A DNA stretch of 64,000 bases from Pseudomonas sp. DC1.2 (GCF_034351645.1 NZ_CP133782.1:2423001-2487000), one strand, 5' to 3'. Counted from the stretch's first letter, positions 37,117 to 45,152 are shown. Made by a program: numbers and translations. The notes: generated from the sequence alone by a model not told the origin.

Positions 37117-37187
37117 TATTTTTACTGCCCATGGATGTCTGAAGGGCGACGCGCTACATTTGCCGTTTTTCAGCATAAGGAAGCGTC

Positions 37188-37523
37188 ATGCGGATGTTCA
37201 CAGGGGGATTTGCGCTGGCGATGTTGGCGGGCTGCTCATTACCCGCCTCTCTGGTGCCTGGCGAGCCCAATGTCAGTAAATTCAGTGGCAAGGTGCCCAA
37301 GGAGTACGCTGCGTGTGTACTGCCGTTGTGGCAGAAGGAAATTTCTAAAACCACCCAGATGCCGATTTCCAATGGCTATCGGATTAAGGCGCCGAGCATT
37401 GTGACGGCGGACGAGATTCTGGACATCGTCAAATCGAAAGACGGCAGCCGAGTGTCCCTCTATCAAGGGCCGCCATGGGCAAAATCCGCGGCGATGAGGA
37501 AGGCGGTTCAGGACTGTTTGTAA
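37188..37523 (+). CDS. hypothetical lipoprotein
   Basis: A 111-residue protein whose leader GGFALAMLAGCSLPA carries a lipobox (LAGC). The mature part has two further cysteines (AACVLPLW and the final DCL) that could form a disulfide. AAGGAAG precedes the ATG. It should be attached to the outer membrane. Function not recognised. Confidence 0.75.
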   Translation: MRMFTGGFALAMLAGCSLPASLVPGEPNVSKFSGKVPKEYAACVLPLWQKEISKTTQMPISNGYRIKAPSIVTADEILDIVKSKDGSRVSLYQGPPWAKSAAMRKAVQDCL

Positions 37524-37744
37524 GCGAGGCTACCGGCCAAGTCATTACGATTTTAAGGGGCTAGAACTATAAGTCTGCATAAAAAGTGTGGTTATTTAAG
37601 CACTTACGATGTTTTTTAACTGTATGGTGAGTTGAAATATCTTGTTGCAGCAATATTTTTTGGGTTAATATCGCTCCGCGTTCACCACCACGGTTTATGC
37701 ATTTTTAAATCCCAGGCGTCCATCAGCTGCCTGGGATTTTTTTT
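37524..37744 (+). other. A+T-rich stretch ending in a strong terminator; possible small RNA
   Basis: The 180 bases before the terminator are much richer in A+T than the flanks and hold no frame. A TTGTTG at about 37642 and TTAATA 17 bases further could be a weak promoter, giving a transcript of about 65-70 bases ending at the terminator. Equally, it could be the 3' end of the lipoprotein mRNA. Confidence 0.3.
37707..37744 (+). terminator. rho-independent terminator
   Basis: AAATCCCAGGC pairs with GCCTGGGATTT around an 11-base loop, followed by eight T. Directional for the plus strand. Confidence 0.88.
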
Positions 37745-37796
37745 GCCTGAAATTGGCGCCCAACGTGGTGCGTTGACCGCACCACGGTGACGTCAA

Positions 37797-38291
37797 TCAG
37801 TTCATCTTCATCGCGCTGTGGTCAGGCATGTTCAGTGCGCGTGCCTGAGCTTCGACGTTGATCGACTCTTTTTCGCCTTTGGCGTTCTCCACGGTCAGCA
37901 CCAATGGCACCTTATCGCCTTCTTTGACCTGAGTGATGAGGTCGATCAGCATCACGTGGTAGCCGTGGGGGTCCAGGGTAACGGCCTTGCCTGCAGGCAA
38001 GGCGACAGACTCTGCGGGTTGCATGCTCATCACGTCGTTTTTCAGGGTCGATTGGTGAATCTGCACAATTTTAGCCACGGGAGACTGGACGCTCAGTAGC
38101 TTGCTGTCGCTGCTCGCGGTGACGGTCATGAACGCCCCGGTGGCTTGTTGCCCCGGTACGGTGGCGCGAACCCAAGCGTCGTCCACTTGAGTCTGGGCGC
38201 AAACCTGGAACGCCAAGGTCAGCAGAGAGAAGCCGAAAGCGGCGTGTTTGATGCGCTGGGTGATCGCGGTTCTGTTGAGCGTCGAGTTCAT
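37797..38291 (-). CDS. periplasmic copper chaperone PCu(A)C
   Basis: A 164-residue secreted protein; the leader AAFGFSLLTLAFQVCAQ is cleaved after Ala-Gln or nearby. Cu(I) ligands of the HxnMx21HxM type are visible: QIHQSTLKNDVMSMQP and, later, DPHGYHVML. The family delivers copper to the CuA site of cytochrome oxidase or scavenges periplasmic copper. It overlaps the stop of the SCO gene by one base (TAATG), so the two are coupled. The C-terminal MPDHSAMKMN adds possible metal ligands. Confidence 0.9.
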   Translation of the reverse strand: MNSTLNRTAITQRIKHAAFGFSLLTLAFQVCAQTQVDDAWVRATVPGQQATGAFMTVTASSDSKLLSVQSPVAKIVQIHQSTLKNDVMSMQPAESVALPAGKAVTLDPHGYHVMLIDLITQVKEGDKVPLVLTVENAKGEKESINVEAQARALNMPDHSAMKMN

Positions 38292-38896
38292 TAGCAGACC
38301 TCCATGACGGTGAGCAAATCTTCCGCGCACTCTTGTGCGGAAAGTGAATGGGACAAGCCAAGGCGCAACGTTCCCCTGGAGTCATACACGTAGCTGGTCG
38401 CGGTATGGGACAAGGTGTACGTCGAACCGCTGGGGATTTTTTCGTAGAACACGCCGAACTCCTTAGCGGTGGCTGCGGTTTCCTCCAGTGTCCCGTAAAG
38501 CGCAACAAATGACGGGTCGAAGGTCTTGACGTAGGCGTCCAGTACGGCGGGCGTATCGCGTTCTGGGTCCAGCGTGATGAAGATGACCTGCAGGCGATCA
38601 CCGTCCTTGCCCATCAGTTTTTTGATTTTTACCGCGCGCGCGAGCGTTGTAGGACAGATCGCCGGGCACTGGGTGAATCCGAAAAATACCATTGGCATCA
38701 TGCCGCGATAGCTCGAAAGCAGTCTTACGTTGCCGTCAGTGTCTTTTAACTTGAAGGTCCGCCCCAGGATCTGATTACTCAGGTCCTTGCCGTATTTATA
38801 AGACAATTCGCCTCGGGTATCGCAGCCGCTCAGGATGCCAAGACCCAACACCCCCATACCTGCGATCACCTTGCGGCGACTTAACAAAACACTCAT
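38291..38896 (-). CDS. SCO-family copper/thiol protein, Tat-type lipoprotein
   Basis: A 201-residue thioredoxin-fold protein. FTQCPAICPTT has the CxxxC metal pair and LSHTATSYVYD the third ligand His, as in Sco1/SenC proteins needed for cytochrome oxidase CuA assembly. The leader reads LSRRKVIAGMGVLGLGILSG then Cys: a twin-arginine motif combined with a lipobox. The ATG at 38896 is used because it places this leader first. Coupled to the copper chaperone downstream. Confidence 0.9.
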   Translation of the reverse strand: MSVLLSRRKVIAGMGVLGLGILSGCDTRGELSYKYGKDLSNQILGRTFKLKDTDGNVRLLSSYRGMMPMVFFGFTQCPAICPTTLARAVKIKKLMGKDGDRLQVIFITLDPERDTPAVLDAYVKTFDPSFVALYGTLEETAATAKEFGVFYEKIPSGSTYTLSHTATSYVYDSRGTLRLGLSHSLSAQECAEDLLTVMEVC

Positions 38897-39263
38897 GCAT
38901 TTCCGCCTTTGGGAGCCCGACCGTCCAGAAAACCGTGACGGGCTGGTCAACCTTAAAAATGGGCGCATGGTATCAAAGTGACGATGATCGATGCCTTCCA
39001 CATGACGACAGGTCAGTCTGGCGTGGTTAACGCGTTATGGATTTTGCACCCGCCAGGACAGAGGTGAAAGTTTAACGATGGCCGTCCTGCCACAACACCT
39101 GCGACGTTTTGGCGCAGTCGATGCTGTTGTCCCGCTTGACCATGCCAGTTAGCGTGCCTGTGGCAGGCTGTCGCAGGGCGCTTGATACAACCTTGTCGGC
39201 AACCGCGTCCTGCTGTGTGAGTCGATCTTCAACCCTGGGTCCTTCGGTGTTAATGTCGCCGCC
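38897..39263. other. intergenic region without a called gene
   Basis: 367 bases between divergent genes. A minus-strand frame without ATG is open from about 39265 to a stop at 39072 and reads in part TGMVKRDNSIDCAKTSQVLW. It may be a gene relic, but codon use is mixed and no start exists. Confidence 0.4.
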
Positions 39264-39647
39264 ATGAAACTGACCCTCGCAGACCGCTCACTCGTTGCCT
39301 GGACGTTATATTTTTGCGTTCTGTTCAATGTGTTCGCCTGCGGTCTGGGACATGGGCAAATGACGGGACTGGACCTCAATGGTGTGGGGGGGCAGTTCTG
39401 CTCGTCACTGAGTGACAAAAGCTCGATAAAAAATGCCGATGTTCCCGACCAGTCCTTCAGCGATTGGGCCGGCAGCCTGACGTGCCCTCTCTGTTCTGCA
39501 GTGATCTTGAGCATTGCCTTGCTGTTTTGTCTGACATGGATGCTGCGGGCCAGACAAGCCGCGCGCCCTGGCCGCGAACGGCGCTGCAAGGCACCTCCCC
39601 GATACTCCTGGCCTGCGCTCAACCCTCGGGCGCCCCCTCTGGTTTGA
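39264..39647 (+). CDS. DUF2946-family membrane protein
   Basis: A 127-residue protein with an N-terminal hydrophobic segment (WTLYFCVLFNVFACGLGHGQ), a Cys-containing centre (FCSSLSD, LTCPLCSAVI) and a second helix (LSIALLFCLTWML). This is the DUF2946 pattern, usually found near copper genes such as the SCO/PCu(A)C pair here. A role in copper handling is inferred from neighbourhood. Confidence 0.8.
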   Translation: MKLTLADRSLVAWTLYFCVLFNVFACGLGHGQMTGLDLNGVGGQFCSSLSDKSSIKNADVPDQSFSDWAGSLTCPLCSAVILSIALLFCLTWMLRARQAARPGRERRCKAPPRYSWPALNPRAPPLV

Positions 39648-39770
39648 CACCTGCACGTGATCTGGCATCGCCGCCAACCGTGTGTGTTTCGCTACCTGCT
39701 GTTCACCGTTTTGCTGCTGCTGCGACGGCGAGCGTAGATCGTCGTATTGTCCTAACCAAGAGTGTGTTGC

Positions 39771-40313
39771 ATGAACTCCCGTATTGCCCCAGGCCGTGGT
39801 GATTTTCTACTGCCGTTCCCTGATTACCCGAGTAACGCTCGCAGTTTTGTAAACCTGGATGCTCGTTTACTGCCTTATTGGCACACGTTGTTTGACGTGT
39901 GTCCGGGCTTGCTCAAACTCGATCCGCCAGATGGCCTGAATATCTTTCGCAGCTTTATGGTTTGGGCCTATCGCAATCATCCGCCCTTGAACTGGACTTA
40001 CTACCTGAGCGTGTGTCGCTGGCTGCTGGGCTCCAGCTATCAGGCGGGTCTTCATGAGGAACACATTGAGTCCTTCATGACCGCTGCGGCGGCGCGCTGG
40101 ATGCGCACTGACGACAGCCAGGCACGCGGGATGGTACTGACCTGGCAAGGCTCGCCGATGAAGGTGTTCGACTGGAAAGTAGCACCTCGTTCTGAGTCGG
40201 GCCTCGAGTTGGAGCAGGAGGATTTTCCACCTGCGCCCTGGGATTTTGCCTGGTGCCCGTTGACCGGGAAGGCCGGCGCCGGTTTTCGGCGCTGGCTTCC
40301 GATACCCGCGTAG
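39771..40313 (+). CDS. hypothetical protein, Trp-rich
   Basis: A 180-residue protein starting MNSRIAPGRGDFLLPFPDYP. It has eight or more tryptophans, with WTYYLSVCRWLLGSSYQAG and PPAPWDFAWCPLTGKAGAGF. No signal peptide or membrane helix. I do not recognise a family. Codon use is like its neighbours, which supports it as a real gene. Confidence 0.6.
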   Translation: MNSRIAPGRGDFLLPFPDYPSNARSFVNLDARLLPYWHTLFDVCPGLLKLDPPDGLNIFRSFMVWAYRNHPPLNWTYYLSVCRWLLGSSYQAGLHEEHIESFMTAAAARWMRTDDSQARGMVLTWQGSPMKVFDWKVAPRSESGLELEQEDFPPAPWDFAWCPLTGKAGAGFRRWLPIPA

Positions 40314-40321
40314 GGCTGAGG

Positions 40322-40996
40322 CTAGATGTGCCTCACCGTCAACTGACTGATGATGCAGATCGAGCCGTCATCTGGTGCGGTGGTGTCGGTGTAATCGATC
40401 TGGTTGTAAATGCCGCCATGGAAATCGAATGCTTTCGTGCTCCAGGAGCTGCCGAGTTGCAGGGGCGCGGAGGAGGCTGAGGCTGCGTTGCAGCGGGCGC
40501 TGATCACGATGACGCCGGCAGCGGTGCTATGGATACCCACTTGGAACTTACTCCCTAGCGCAACGTTACCGAGCAGAAATTTTGGGGTGGGGTCTGCGCC
40601 GTTGTATTCCTTTCGAAAAGCGAAAGTCAGCGAGCCCTTTTCCCAGAACACTTTGATGGCGGGGTCTACATCGTCATGAACGTGCATCTGTGAAACCACG
40701 ACTCTTTGCGCCGAGTTGACCTTGATCAACGTCATTTCCTGCTGGTTCCAGTGATCTGCCGCGCTGGTCAGCGTCCAATAGACCGACTCTTTCCATTCGC
40801 AGCGCGTTCTGTGCGTGCTTTTGCTTGATGCTCCTTTGGTGGGGGCGGTGAGTTGAATGGAGCCATCAGCCAGCCTGCTAATCACGGTAGGGCATTGCAC
40901 GAGCGCTTGCGTACCGTTCAATTCGAGTGCGACGGGGTTTGTTGCCGAGGTGGGCAGTGGGGTGGCGATGTCGAATGAGCTGATGTCGACTGTCAT
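40322..40996 (-). CDS. polysaccharide lyase family 7 (alginate lyase-like)
   Basis: A 224-residue beta-jelly-roll lyase. The three PL7 sequence blocks are present in order: HRTRCEWKE (for RSEL), VVVSQMHVHDD (for QIH; catalytic Gln and His) and FHGGIYNQIDYTD (for YxKAGxYxQ; catalytic Tyr). PL7 enzymes cut alginate by beta-elimination. No signal peptide is visible from any of the three possible ATGs (40996, 41005, 41014), so it would act inside the cell or leave by another route. It stands alone. Confidence 0.85.
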   Translation of the reverse strand: MTVDISSFDIATPLPTSATNPVALELNGTQALVQCPTVISRLADGSIQLTAPTKGASSKSTHRTRCEWKESVYWTLTSAADHWNQQEMTLIKVNSAQRVVVSQMHVHDDVDPAIKVFWEKGSLTFAFRKEYNGADPTPKFLLGNVALGSKFQVGIHSTAAGVIVISARCNAASASSAPLQLGSSWSTKAFDFHGGIYNQIDYTDTTAPDDGSICIISQLTVRHI

Positions 40997-41000
40997 GAAT

Positions 41001-41575
41001 ATCATCCGTGTCATGAAGTGGATTGAGAAGAAGGCTGCTTGCCGCCTCTATTTGTAGAAGGCTTTTCAGGCCTTGGCCAGGCGCTCGTGGTGTTGATGAC
41101 GCGGAAAATTCTCGAAGGCTTCGATGTTGATCACCGCGACAGCCAGCAGGCTTGGCACCGCCAGCGTGTAGCGATGTTGTGGACTACATCACTGACCGAC
41201 TCGCTATTGGGAAGCCATAGGGCGGCGAGCCTGCTGAATATTTCCCTTAGGGGGTCGCAGTTGCAGAAATCACGTGCAGTTGAAAAGTGACAGTCTTAGT
41301 TCTACTCACTGCGGAGGTTGAAGTGTTAAATGTGACACCGTTAAACCTTAAGATTCGCATTTGCAAAATGCGTAATAAATGAATTTAACTCAACGTTATG
41401 AGTGCGATGTTATGTGTATTTCGCTCGCCCTTTAGTATGCTTTGTCGCCTGAGCTTCAATCTTTCAAAATAGTGGTTAGTCAATGCAAGTACGCCTGGGT
41501 AGAAGACTTAAGGCGTGGCTAATTATTTTGTGTGGTGGGGTGATTGTCATTTGCAAGTACGGTTGAGGGTAACTA
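41001..41575. other. gene-poor stretch with a possible gene relic
   Basis: 575 bases. On the minus strand 41066-41190 encodes RYTLAVPSLLAVAVINIEAF ending in HQHHERLAKA and a stop, with no start; it looks like the 3' end of a lost gene. The last 300 bases are A+T-rich and hold the promoter region of the transporter downstream. Confidence 0.4.
41483..41566 (+). CDS. candidate leader peptide upstream of CDF transporter
   Basis: A 27-codon frame, MQVRLGRRLKAWLIILCGGV then VICKYG, with one hydrophobic segment. Its stop lies within the GAGGGT ribosome site of the transporter, nine bases before that ATG, so its translation could affect the next gene. No strong ribosome site of its own. Confidence 0.3.
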   Translation: MQVRLGRRLKAWLIILCGGVIVICKYG

Positions 41576-42535
41576 ATGAAATATCAAGAGTTCGCTGACG
41601 ATCCAGAAGACGAACAGTACAGCGCGTCCGAGCGAGCAGCGGCTGCCTCTCGTTGTACCTGGGTGAGTGTCGGGGTCAATCTTGCGCTGTCTTGCACTCA
41701 GATCGTGGTGGGTATTTTGTCAAAGTCCCAGGGCCTGATCGCTGATGGCATCCATTCGTTGTCGGACTTGATTGCCGATTTTGTCGTGTTGTTTGCAGGC
41801 CACAAAAGCAAAGAGGAGGCGGACGAAGGTCACCCGTATGGCCATTTGCGCTTTGAAACTGCGGCATCGATGGTGTTGGGGTTGCTGCTGCTCGTGGTAG
41901 GTATCGGAATGATTGGGTCTGCGGTGCTAAAACTTCAAGCACCGGAGTCTATTCCGACGGTGCATGGGATCGCTTTATGGGTAGCGGCCGGCGCCCTCGT
42001 CACGAAAGAGCTATTGTTTCGTTTTATGCTCGCCGTTGCGAAGAAAGTGAAGTCGAGTCTGTTGGTTGCCAATGCATGGCACGCACGGTCCGATGCGGCT
42101 TCATCGTTGGTGGTGGGTATCGGTATTATCGGAAATCTTGCGGGCTATCCGATTCTTGATCCGATTGCAGCGCTAGTTGTTGGTGGCATGATTTCCAAGA
42201 TGGGGTGGTCATTCAGTTGGAATGCGTTACATGATTTGATGGACCGTGCCGCTGACGAAGAGGAAGTTGCAACGATTCGCAATACACTAATAGAAACGCC
42301 TGGCATCAAAGGAGTGCATGACGTGCGCACGCGTAAAATGGGCGACATGATTGTTGTCGATGCTCATATAGAAGTTGACGCTTCCATTAGTGTTGAGGAA
42401 GGGCACGCCATTGCCGTTGCAGCCCGGCAAAATGTAATGCAACGTCACCGTGTATTAAATCTGATGACGCACGTTGATCCGTGGCACAGGCCGGACCTCG
42501 ATCATGTGAATCCAGTCACAGCCTCGGGGGACTGA
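41576..42535 (+). CDS. cation diffusion facilitator metal exporter
   Basis: A 319-residue CDF transporter. Six membrane helices; metal-site segments are DGIHSLSDLIADF in helix 2 and NAWHARSDAASS in helix 5, each with His/Asp ligands. GHPYGHLRFE follows helix 2, as usual. The C-terminal cytoplasmic domain has VHDVRTRKMGDMIVVDAHIE. It exports a divalent metal such as Zn, Fe or Mn in exchange for protons; the metal cannot be decided by eye. Confidence 0.9.
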   Translation: MKYQEFADDPEDEQYSASERAAAASRCTWVSVGVNLALSCTQIVVGILSKSQGLIADGIHSLSDLIADFVVLFAGHKSKEEADEGHPYGHLRFETAASMVLGLLLLVVGIGMIGSAVLKLQAPESIPTVHGIALWVAAGALVTKELLFRFMLAVAKKVKSSLLVANAWHARSDAASSLVVGIGIIGNLAGYPILDPIAALVVGGMISKMGWSFSWNALHDLMDRAADEEEVATIRNTLIETPGIKGVHDVRTRKMGDMIVVDAHIEVDASISVEEGHAIAVAARQNVMQRHRVLNLMTHVDPWHRPDLDHVNPVTASGD

Positions 42536-42551
42536 ACTGCTTAGGGGCTGG

Positions 42552-42577
42552 AACGGGCGCTTGGAGGCGCCCGTTTT
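42552..42577 (+). terminator. rho-independent terminator of the CDF gene
   Basis: AACGGGCGC pairs with GCGCCCGTT around a six-base loop, followed by TTTT. Confidence 0.85.
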
Positions 42578-42635
42578 GATTGCGGGCGTCGGCGCAGAGA
42601 GGTGCTTGGAGAAACAACGAAAGTTGAGCACATTT

Positions 42636-42863
42636 TCAGACGGCGGCATTCCAGCGTACTTTTGTGACGCCCACTTTTTCAGCCATTAGCTCAGCCATCT
42701 CTCGAGTCGTTCCCAGCGCGATATAGTTCTCTGGGCCCGATGCTGCATGCCTGGTCGCAAGGCGAATTGCGTCACTGTCGTCGAGTCTGGACGTGAGTGT
42801 GTAGAAGTGTTTGCCCACGCCATCTAGAAGGTAGTGGATAGCGAAAGGTATGGGGTTAGCCAT
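42636..42863 (-). CDS. small protein, DUF6555-like
   Basis: A 75-residue protein starting MANPIPFAIHYLLDGVGKHF. The ending MAEKVGVTKVRWNAAV and central SRLDDSDAIRLATRHAASG resemble small Pseudomonas proteins grouped as DUF6555, of unknown role. AAGAGG lies six bases before the ATG at 42863. The open frame extends to 43058, but the extra part has no such support. Confidence 0.65.
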   Translation of the reverse strand: MANPIPFAIHYLLDGVGKHFYTLTSRLDDSDAIRLATRHAASGPENYIALGTTREMAELMAEKVGVTKVRWNAAV

Positions 42864-43179
42864 CAGAGCCTCTTGGCCGAAGCCATACCCAAAAGGGTTG
42901 ATCCTGGAAATCTGGAATTCAGAGAGGTCTGCGGGGTGGTGATGCCCAGAGAAATAGTGACGCCTGAACTGCGCAAAGCCAGCGCCTACTCGGCGCTCAT
43001 AGTGTAGGACACGCACATTCTGTAAATCGTTCAACTGGGTGTTGGCCGCAACATCCAATCAATCCGCCGACTGGTCATCCGTCGCTTGCTGAGAGCTTTA
43101 GCGCTTGATTGGCAGGTATTCCACAAAGGTTTAGCGCAGCGGTGCGCAATCGGTCCTTCGTGACTGTGACCATCGACTG

Positions 43180-43452
43180 TTTCAGGAGGTGGACGGCAAG
43201 CGTGCATCGATGAACGAACTGACCTGACGGTTGGGGAGGCAAAGGCCACGCTGTATGGCTATTTCCCTTGCACGCACGAGTTGTTTGTAGAAGTGGTTCG
43301 CTCTATCGCCACCGTGCATTTGTCCGAAGCTGTTGCGCTGCGTTCAAGTCAGGCTGTATCAGCCGGCTTCGCAGCCTTTGGACACTAAGCAGATCAACGT
43401 ATTGGTCGAGCAGGCGGTAGAAATGTTTTTGCTGGGGGCCGCTTTTCGTTAA
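43180..43452 (+). pseudogene. decayed TetR-family regulator
   Basis: Pieces of a TetR protein remain in more than one frame. One frame to the TAA at 43386 reads VGEAKATLYGYFPCTHELFV then EVVRSIATVHL, the TetR recognition helix and following helix. A second frame to the TAA at 43450 reads QINVLVEQAVEMFLLGAAFR, a typical TetR C-terminus. No start codon with the N-terminal helix is left, and the middle ligand domain is mostly missing. Confidence 0.7.
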
Positions 43453-43482
43453 CCTTCGATGGTTGTTCTTCGGTAGATTTTT

Positions 43483-43505
43483 ACCCGCCCGTTAAGCGGG
43501 TTTTG
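43483..43505 (+). terminator. rho-independent terminator after TetR relic
   Basis: ACCCGC pairs with GCGGGT around CCGTTAA, followed by TTTTG. Its survival marks the old end of the TetR gene. Confidence 0.7.
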
Positions 43506-43600
43506 TAAACGGTGTCAGGGCGCTCGGCCTGACCCAGCATTGTGGCCCGCCTGAACTCATGCCAAAGGTGCCGGGCATTCGTGGTTAAAAGGAACAGCAG

Positions 43601-44296
43601 TTGAACGAACAAACTTTGTCCATGCGTTTGGAGCGCGTGGCGGCGTATATGCCAGCCGGGGCGCGCCTTGCCGATATTGGCTCGGATCACGGCTACTTGC
43701 CGGTGGTGTTAATGCGCCGTGGCACCCTCAGTGCAGCGGTGGTCGGCGAGGTGGCGTTGACGCCTTTGCGCTCCGCCGAACGCACCGTGCGTGAGAACGG
43801 CATGGATCAGCGGATCACCGTGCGCCTTGCCGATGGCCTCGCGGCGATCGAACCGGCGGATGGGATCACGGCGATCAGCATCTGCGGTATGGGCGGCGAG
43901 ACCATTCGCGACATTCTCGACAGCGGGAAGGCGCGCCTGAGTGGCCAGGAACGCCTGATCCTTCAGCCTAACGGCGGCGAGCAGCCGCTGCGCCAATGGT
44001 TGATGGAAAATGGCTACCGCATCATTTTCGAGGAAGTGCTGCGGGAAAACCGCTTCGATTACGAAATCATTGTCGCCGAGCGCACCGGGCCGGTCATGTA
44101 TAGCCCCCAAGAGTTGTACTTTGGCCCGCTTCAGGTGCAGGCACGCAGTCCAGCGTTCCTGCGCAAATGGCAGCGCTTGCTGCGCCTGAAACAGCAGACC
44201 CTGACCAACTTCGCCCTGGCGCGACAAGCCGTGCCTGACGAGAAAGTGCAAGACATCGCCCGGCAGACCCGCTGGATCACCGAACTGCTGACTTGA
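43601..44296 (+). CDS. tRNA (adenine-N1)-methyltransferase-like protein, TrmK family
   Basis: A 231-residue SAM-dependent methyltransferase. Motif I is ARLADIGSDHGYLPVVLM; AISICGMGGETIRDIL and RLILQPNGGEQPLRQWL follow as in TrmK (m1A22 in tRNA). The start is TTG at 43601 with AAGGAA upstream; the first ATG lies after residue 6 and cuts into the fold. Gram-negative members are less studied than the Bacillus enzyme, so the tRNA target is inferred. Confidence 0.82.
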   Translation: MNEQTLSMRLERVAAYMPAGARLADIGSDHGYLPVVLMRRGTLSAAVVGEVALTPLRSAERTVRENGMDQRITVRLADGLAAIEPADGITAISICGMGGETIRDILDSGKARLSGQERLILQPNGGEQPLRQWLMENGYRIIFEEVLRENRFDYEIIVAERTGPVMYSPQELYFGPLQVQARSPAFLRKWQRLLRLKQQTLTNFALARQAVPDEKVQDIARQTRWITELLT

Positions 44297-44479
44297 TTCG
44301 GGCCTTGGGTTTTTAGGAAAAATCACGGTGCGATAATCAGGCGAAAAAAATCGAGGACTGGCTCGAGTCGTGCCCAATTGTACGGATTGTGATTTAGCCA
44401 TCCGATTGGATTCATGCAGAGTCTGTTTTCAGCGGAGCATGATCGAAGCACAGGTACTTTCTGGACAAAACCTGTGGTG

Positions 44480-44850
44480 GTCTAATGAGGTGGGACACCC
44501 ATTTTGGCGAGAGTGCTTGCCAGATCGAGGTGTCAGATGACCAAACAGCGCCGTGTATTTTCCGCTGAATTAAAACGCGAGGCGGTCGATCTCGTACTCA
44601 AGCAAAACTACGGCGGCATCGAAGGCAGCCGTTCACTCGGTGTCAAGGAACGGGTGTTCCGAAGTTTGCAAACTGAGTGGATGCCGGCCATGGGCTCAAT
44701 GACGGCCCATGAGTCGCAGGGAGCATGAGTCATTATCTGATGCATCGCTACAACTGGATTCAGCCACGCCAATTCAATAACGGACGGCTACTCGCTCAGT
44801 CCTAGAAAACTTAACGTCGTGTCCGGGATCATTTGATCACTACAGCCCAC
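44480..44850 (+). mobile_element. IS3-family insertion sequence remnant
   Basis: TGAGGTGGGACACCC near 44488 looks like an IS3-type left end. It is followed by the first part of orfA and then, after a deletion, by the last codons of orfB: SHYLMHRYNWIQPRQFNNGR and KTLNVVSGII, with a TAG inside. The element has lost most of its middle and is inactive. Boundaries are approximate. Confidence 0.7.
44537..44728 (+). pseudogene. truncated IS3-type transposase orfA
   Basis: A 63-codon frame, MTKQRRVFSAELKREAVDLV onwards, matching the N-terminal helix-turn-helix of IS3-family OrfA. After SLGVKERVFRSLQTEW it runs into unrelated codons and stops. Cannot give transposition. Confidence 0.75.
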
Positions 44851-44865
44851 CATGGCTTGGCAGAC

Positions 44866-44895
44866 AAAAAAAAGGCTTAGGTTTTAGCCTAAGCC
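44866..44895 (-). terminator. rho-independent terminator of tRNA-Ser
   Basis: On the minus strand GGCTTAGG pairs with CCTAAGCC around a six-base loop, followed by eight T. It lies 20 bases beyond the tRNA 3' end. Confidence 0.88.
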
Positions 44896-44914
44896 CTTAA
44901 TTTTACTGAATCAG

Positions 44915-45005
44915 TGGCGGGGAACCAGGGATTCGAACCCTGGGAACGCTATTAACGTTCGCCGGTTTTCAAGACCGGTGCATTCAACCACTCTGCCAAT
45001 TCCCC
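44915..45005 (-). tRNA. tRNA-Ser (anticodon UGA)
   Basis: 91 bases with encoded CCA. Acceptor pairs GGGGAAT with GTTCCCC. The anticodon loop is CTTGAAA, giving UGA, flanked by CCGGT and ACCGG arms. The long variable arm (CGAACGTTAATAGCGTTC) is typical of serine tRNAs, and the T-arm reads CCAGGGTTCGAATCCCTGG. Reads UCA codons. Confidence 0.96.
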
Positions 45006-45080
45006 GGTTGCGTTGCGGGCGCCATAATACCTGAATGAAACACACTGTCAAACTCTCTGCATGGCTTGTTACAGAGCGTC

Positions 45081-45089
45081 TGTTATGAT
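45081..45089 (+). promoter_or_regulatory. extended -10 element of the original yccA-type promoter
   Basis: TGTTATGAT matches an extended -10 (TGnTATAAT). It lies 18 bases before the left target duplication of the IS2-group element. It probably served the Bax-inhibitor gene that now starts 1.37 kb downstream. Confidence 0.5.
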
Positions 45090-45106
45090 CTCGCGACTGA
45101 ACGTTT

Positions 45107-45111
45107 CAAAC
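45107..45111. repeat. target site duplication, left copy
   Basis: CAAAC directly abuts the left inverted repeat; identical to 46436-46440. Five bases is the usual duplication for IS2-group elements. Confidence 0.85.
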
Positions 45112-45152
45112 TGGACTGGCCCCTATCAAACCGGACACCTGCACCCCGTTAA
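45112..45152. repeat. right inverted repeat (orfB side) of IS2-group element
   Basis: Begins TGGACTGGCCCC and contains CGGACACC. It matches the complement of the other end (TGGACGAGCCCC, AGGACACC) imperfectly over about 40 bases. Confidence 0.75.

Noticed and set aside
39072..39265. Minus-strand open stretch with protein-like reading
   Set aside because: No usable start codon, mixed codon use, and overlaps the start of the DUF2946 gene; kept only as a possible relic.
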